Positions 59,236 through 64,000 of a stretch of 64,000 nucleotides of DNA are shown here, piece by piece. Source of the DNA: Phycomyces blakesleeanus NRRL 1555(-) (taxonomy: Eukaryota; Mucoromycota; Mucoromycetes; Mucorales; Phycomycetaceae); NCBI RefSeq assembly GCF_001638985.1, contig NW_017265136.1, forward strand, positions 62,001 to 126,000, in the 5' to 3' direction. Below the pieces are notes generated by a model. That model saw nothing but the letters and a program-made list of their open reading frames with translations, had not been told where the DNA came from and made no database searches. The position numbers were made by a program, and so were the translations under genes. Numbering within the stretch: position 1 is the stretch's first letter; each line of letters starts with the position of its first letter.

Positions 59236-60097
59236 TTAAGCAGCCGTCTAATGAAGTGACAAGAAATAAATTGGAGCAAATAAGTATTAAAGTTCACCAA
59301 AATATTAAACACAAAATCCTTCAACAAACCTTCTGGAATCTGAATCTGGGGGGAGGAGCACGGTTCTTACGGTCCTTGACGGAACGAACACGGACAACGC
59401 GAGCGTGAATAGCGCAAGAGATGCAGTAGTGCAACTTAACGTACAACTTGGGGATGGTGTACTCCTCGTAGATAGAGGCTTCCTGGAGATCGCGGACGGC
59501 AGCAGCCTCAACCATGTTACGGATGGTGAAACGCTTGATGGCCTTATCCTTGGGGCAGCACTTGGAGCAGTTGATGCAACGGACAAACTTAACGTGTCCG
59601 CGTCCGTGCTTGTTACGTCCGTTGTTTCTTCTCTTGCAGGTCTATGTAAATTAACCAACGGTTAAAAAAGTTGTTCAATTTAAATTCAAACATGTATATA
59701 TTTAAATATGCGTGTGTGCCTATTTGTATATGTATATACATTTATTTGCATAGATTTATGTGTATGTATGTATATACATATACTAGTACATGCACACACA
59801 CACACATATATATCTGCATGTATCAAGAATTGTATATGTATATACAAGTATATATATATATATATATTTAAATATATTCATATTTGAAAATTCTAAAGGC
59901 TAATCTCTTTGGCCATCCATCTAATGCATCATTCATCACTATTTTTGTTGGTAAAAATATATATGTATATATCCACTTGAACAAAAACTCAAGGTTGAGA
60001 TCGCAATGTCGAGTGTTGTAAATAAGGTGTGCGGATAGATGGATAGATGGATAGATGGATGGACAGAGTGTGTTGACCGAGGATTGACGTTTACCAT
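59236..60097 (-). CDS. rps26: 40S ribosomal protein S26
   Basis: Exon 1 is just the ATG (60097-60095), followed by a 453-nt intron; exon 2 runs from 59641. The protein begins [20 protein letters not shown] and continues through [38 protein letters not shown] and [12 protein letters not shown]. The four Cys of its zinc-binding fold are present. It is a small-subunit protein near the mRNA exit channel. The C-terminus is uncertain. Read straight through it ends QKVC at TGA (59321). If GTTTGT at 59329 is a donor (a donor form also used in Ams1) and the acceptor is 59248-59249, a last exon 59247-59236 gives QKTAA, which I prefer. Total is 107-108 aa. A long intron directly after ATG is common in ribosomal-protein genes. 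Confidence 0.92.
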
Positions 60098-60371
60098 GAT
60101 GGATGGATGTTCCGCTTTCGGCGAGGGTGTCTGAAGGAAGGAGTTCGATACTGCCTTGGCTCACATTGCCTTTACCCTCCCCCTGGTCTCAAATCCCCCA
60201 CAAGCTCGGTAGTATCACGTGAGCGTCGGAGTGTAAACACAAGAAAAAATGGGTAGAATAAGAAGTGAATGAGTTTATTGAAAGTGAAAAGGGTGGATTT
60301 TTTTTTAATAAAAATATATGTATATAATGTGTGTGTGTGTGTGTGTGTATGTGTTTCCTCTCTGTTTATTT
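60098..60371. promoter_or_regulatory. S26 upstream region and Msp1 3' flank
   Basis: The 274-bp gap holds the S26 promoter and the Msp1 3' flank. A GT run lies at 60329-60348. No individual site is assigned. Confidence 0.45.
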
Positions 60372-62024
60372 TTAATCCAAGTTTTCTTGTTGAGGTGCTT
60401 CTGCAACATAGGAGAACGACTTTTCGTTGGTTTCGTCATAGCTGAAAAAGTCAGCCACATTCAAGGGTCTGATGTCGATATTCTGTGTGGTACATTAGTG
60501 ATAATTCAATAAAAAAATAAGCGTATACATATATAGAAGTAAAACTTACAGAGGTATCGAGGTGCATCAAGTCCTTGCTGGAGTCGCCATTATTTACCAA
60601 TTTTGCAGATCGAACATATTCACGAATAGGAATCATAGCTGCATTACGGCATACTTCCTTGAGATCGCTTCCAGAGCAACCTGCTGTACGCTGGACCAGC
60701 TCAGCCATCTTGAAATCAGGGGCAAGATTGATATCGCGCAAGAGCTTGAAATTATCACCAAATCAAAATATATAAATAAGTAACCTTGATATATATATAC
60801 ATATATACATATATATTTAAAAAGAAACAGCAATTATCTTTACCAGTTCAAGAATGCTCTTCCTCTGCGATTCTGTAGGGAGTCTAACGGCAAATCTTTT
60901 TGGCATACGACGAAGGATGGCAGAATCAATGTCGTTGGGCCGATTGGTAGCACCCAAAATAACGATCCGGCTGTCTTCGCCCGTGGTCAGACCATCCCAC
61001 AGACTCATAAACTCAGCCTTCATCATGCCAGTTGTCTCGTGGTCATTACTGCGTCTCTCACGCAAGAATGAGTCGATTTCATCAATAAAAACGATCGATG
61101 GCTGCAGCTTACGAGCTAGAGAAAACACTGCAGCGACGAGCTTGTTGGATTCACCATAATATTTGTCAGTGAGAGTTGACACATGGATGTTGATAAACGT
61201 TGCTCCACTCTCTTTGGCTAAAGCCTTTGCCAGCATAGTCTTGCCACAGCCAGGGGGACCATACAATAACACACCGCGAGGAGCCCCCAACAATCCGGAT
61301 GCTGATGTGAATAGCTCGGGATAACACAGAGGGTAAATAACGCTCTCACGCAAGTCCTGGATAATATGATCTAAACCACCGATCTCTATATAGAATATCA
61401 GCTTGAGATCCTTGGTTTCTTTCTCTTCTTCTTTCTCTTCTTCCTTTTTCTTCTTCCCTTTTTTTTACATACGTTTAAAGTTGACTGTAATCTCATCAGC
61501 ATGGATGACTTCTGCTGCAATAATGTGCTCGTATTCATTCAACTTGATGTCCTTGGCCTAAAATTGGTGATTATTGAATAAATTGTGGTGGAATGAGATT
61601 AAAAACTTTTGTTTTAATTTAATTCCTATTTGACATTTTGTAACCATTGTCGTTTTCTTTTCCTAAAACAGATATGAAGGTATTTTTACCCCTAAGCGGC
61701 CGAGGACTTGTGAGCTCTTGTTCTTGGCTTCTTGTCGTTTAGCTTTTGTAGGATCAATCGATCCAATAATCCATTTGAAGGCAAAGTAAAAGGCGACTTG
61801 TGATAAAGCAAATACTGCGACTATGTACGATTTTATGTAACCATTTTACATTAGAATGTTGCATTACTTTTTTGATGCAGGCATTGTTTTGGATTAATAT
61901 GTATTCTATTATACATGTATACATGTATAATTTATGTATATATTTATGAATGAAACAAATCTGTACCATCGGCGGCATACTTCTTGGCTTCAGGTCTTTG
62001 CATCCATGATTTTATCATTGTCAT
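60372..62024 (-). CDS. msp1: Msp1/ATAD1 AAA ATPase, outer-membrane protein extractor
   Basis: Six exons: 62024-61967, 61820-61690, 61557-61473, 61385-60844, 60744-60550, 60482-60372; 373 aa (yeast Msp1 is 362). It extracts mislocalised tail-anchored proteins from the mitochondrial outer membrane and peroxisomes. Near the N-terminus is one membrane span ([20 protein letters not shown]). The AAA domain has Walker A GPPGCGKT (about 134-141), Walker B IVFIDEID (about 189-196), [10 protein letters not shown] and the arginine-finger region RRMPKRF. Pore loop 1 reads KYYGES, whereas the form I know from the family is KWYGES. The C-terminal AAA lid is present. A second Met at residue 3 is an alternative start. 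Confidence 0.93.
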
Positions 62025-63076
62025 ATTATTATTATCTCCACAAAGGATTTATGACTTTTTGTGCGTGTATTTTTTGTGTCCTGGCAAGTAAAGCCGGACA
62101 GTAAAAAAAAAAGTATATATGTGGGGGTGGGGGGTTGGTTGAGTAGAAGGCACTTAAGCACGTGAAGAGTGACGTGTATAGTCATTGGTAAGCGTTAAAG
62201 GTACCATTTTTGGTACATGAAAAGCTTGCGTTGATTTAATATACAGTCAAAGCTCAATTTAATGAGCCTCCCAAGCCTAATAAAATGCTTCTTACAAACA
62301 AAAAATCAATTTAGTGAGCTAATTGGGAGATGCAAAATTTTATCACTATCACTAAATCGAGCGCTGATTGTATACATATGTTTTGCGCTTTTATTTGTGA
62401 TAATATTGTTTTTTTTTGCGCAGTTGATTTTAGACATTAATTTTTTTTTGTTATATTTATTTGTCGACTACAATGCAAAGCACTGATCAGTTTGTGCAGA
62501 TATTAGAGAGGGTATTGAACTATAGAAGAAGTATAATATATTACTGTAACGACCAAAAAAATATATATTAAGTGCTTAACACTTCTGCATGTTATAACAA
62601 TAATTTATAAACATTCCATAATGTAATACACTCTCTATCTACACAAAGAGAAATAAAGAAATGGTTTTGTTACAGACCTTGTTCTAACAATATATTTAAA
62701 TCAATAAAACGCATAATATATAATACAAAGAGAAAGAGAGAAATATTAAGGAGAGGGAAATTAGGGTTGTAGAATGAATGCGAATTTAGTCTGCGATAAA
62801 GCTCAAAACGTCCTTTAGCAAAAAGCCCTCACACTTACTCTTTCTTTATTTCTGTTCTTTCTTTCTATAGACTGTAATAACTATGTAGGATGCTTGTGTG
62901 TGTTTTGTATTATTCTGGATCTATTTAATCCCAGTAGATCGCACGGGCCTATCCAATACGTTATATAAGACTGGTTGCTCAATAACTGAGATCACCAGAA
63001 TATTTTCAGCTTTACAATCTTCTGTTTTCTTTTCTCTTTCTCTCTCTTGAGGCGTAAAAAATATTTACTATATAAA
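62025..63076. other. Divergent intergenic region with a MITE
   Basis: Upstream DNA of Msp1 (minus) and of the last gene (plus), about 1 kb. Apart from the MITE at 62245-62370 it is AT-rich, with no gene. Confidence 0.5.
62245..62370. mobile_element. 126-bp MITE with pogo/Tc1-like inverted ends
   Basis: The left end starts CAGTCAAAGCTCAATTTA. The reverse complement of the right end starts CAATCAGCGCTCGATTTA. About 17 of 22 positions match. TA lies directly outside both ends (62243-62244 and 62371-62372), as for pogo/Tc1 elements. An inner copy (CAATTTAGTGAGC) repeats the terminal sequence. There is no ORF, so it would depend on a transposase encoded elsewhere. Confidence 0.7.
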
Positions 63077-64000
63077 ATGATTGATAATGAAGGACGGACT
63101 CAAGAAACTTCTTTGGGTGATGAAAATCCCTCATTATCTCACGCTGCTACGAGCGGACCAGTATTGACATTTGCTGAACCTTCACGTATTTACCATCGTC
63201 GACAGGGGGAATATCAATATGAAGCTCAATATCAGGATTCAAGCGATGATTGTATAGCACAAATCAGACACTTTTTCTATCAATGCAAAACAACCTTGAA
63301 AACATTGTGGTGCTGTTCTCACAGTAGACAACGTTGGACAGGTAGGTCTTCATCTACTGCAGAACTTCCTTTTCTGGTTGCTGCATTTGGAACTATATAC
63401 GGCACCTTTATATTAGTACGTGCACTCGGTAAGCTAACTTCAAAACAAGTAAACAGCTTGTACTCAAAAATATATCTCATCATCATTATTATTAAAAACA
63501 GCTGTGGATGGGTGGTTAGTAGATCACTCACAGTGGGATGGAAAGGGGCATGCGTACGACAAAAATCCGATTGAAATTGTTGATAGACTGGAAAGATGGC
63601 TGGTCATTGTAGCCTTCCTCTGCGGAATTATCAACTGTCTTTTGTTAATTGCGAGAACCCGTCTTAGATTTTATACAGCTTCTCTGTTTTGCAAATGGCT
63701 TGCTTTTATTCATGGTAAGCCTCGTAGGCTTTTATACTTGTCTGTATTAATTGCCTTTTATTTGTTGTCCAGCAATCGGGTGTCTCTGTGCTGTATATTT
63801 GTTCGCTGATCGTGTTTCTCCCCAGCAATCGTATCCTGTATATGTCTATTCGCGCGGCTTTTGGAGTTGTCTTGGGTCGGGATTATTGGAAACTGTGGCT
63901 GTACTAGGATTCACAATAGATTGGATGTTATCTTACCCTTACTCTGATCTTTCCCTTGTACTCAAGGGTCTTGTGCTTCCAAGTATTATGGCATGCGTTA
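63077..64000 (+). CDS. Multi-spanning membrane protein, possibly a TOK1-type outward K+ channel (3' end outside window)
   Basis: Exons 63077-63428, 63502-63714 and 63773 to beyond 64000; at least 264 aa. The start is the ATG at 63077 (MIDNEGRTQETSLG). A polar N-terminus of about 95 residues is followed by hydrophobic segments AELPFLVAAFGTIYGTFIL, LVIVAFLCGIINCLLLIA, AFIHAIGCLCAVYLFA and the end region GLLETVAVLGFTIDWMLS. Four or more spans before any pore loop, and the SRGFW and SYPYSDLSL context, resemble the start of fungal TOK channels (eight spans, two pores). No TVGYGD-type selectivity filter lies in the window, so the channel call is inference; another polytopic family is possible. Confidence 0.6.

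Noticed and set aside
63335..63375. Possible very short intron (GTAGGT to GCAG) in the last gene
   Set aside because: It would be under 30 nt, and reading through keeps an open frame into the hydrophobic segment.
1..64000. CRISPR arrays, rRNA and tRNA genes
   Set aside because: The tandem repeats are simple satellites without spacers, which fits a eukaryote. I found no box-B-containing cloverleaf candidate by eye; a tRNAscan run would be needed to exclude tRNAs.

Overview
The window looks like nuclear DNA of a filamentous early-diverging fungus, most likely a Mucoromycota (mucoralean-type) species. Genes are split by many short GT-AG introns, intergenic DNA is very AT-rich and full of microsatellites, Tc1/mariner elements are present, and the gene set is fungal (Zn2Cys6 and fungal_trans factor, Atg3, Ams1, Msp1, CK2 beta, glyoxal oxidase-like protein). 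The species assignment is inference; no phylogenetic marker was compared. I joined exons by hand from reading frame, splice sites and family motifs. Protein lengths refer to those spliced models.

Layout. 1-0.5 kb: 3' end of a glyoxal oxidase-like gene. 0.5-8.9 kb: AT-rich, essentially gene-free, with a 321-bp foldback element and a possible LINE relic. 8.9-10.1 kb: two-exon homeodomain protein. 12.0-13.5 kb: membrane-anchored GDSL/SGNH protein with substituted catalytic positions. 15.1-17.5 kb: MFS transporter. 17.9-18.2 kb: small hypothetical protein. 20.1-22.0 kb: peroxisomal acyl-CoA synthetase-like enzyme. 23.0-24.4 kb: apparently intact Tc1-like transposon. 26.5-27.9 kb: PQ-loop vacuolar transporter. 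From 28.7 kb the region is denser: ATP synthase subunit d, a 26-exon vacuolar alpha-mannosidase (Ams1), phosphoglucomutase, Atg3, a response-regulator receiver protein without a visible start, a 75-aa membrane protein, a PX-PB1 protein, a single-pass membrane protein, a dead Tc1-like copy, CK2 beta, a Zn2Cys6 transcription factor, a secreted/membrane kelch protein, ribosomal protein S26, Msp1, a pogo-like MITE, and the 5' part of a multi-spanning membrane protein that may be a K+ channel.

How genes relate. There are no operons. Functional themes are the vacuole and autophagy (Ams1, Atg3, PQ-loop transporter), sugar metabolism (Ams1, PGM), mitochondrial and peroxisomal membranes (ATP synthase d, Msp1, PTS1-bearing synthetase), and signalling or regulation (CK2 beta, receiver domain, PX-PB1, homeodomain, Zn2Cys6). 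The most striking feature is gene architecture. An intron splits the start codon of CK2 beta. There are internal microexons of 7, 7, 9 and 16 nt, and three probable GC-AG introns among about 78 introns. A long hexanucleotide array sits inside an intron. I saw no CRISPR array, rRNA or convincing tRNA. No clearly new multi-gene system is evident; the splicing oddities and the altered SGNH protein are the best leads.
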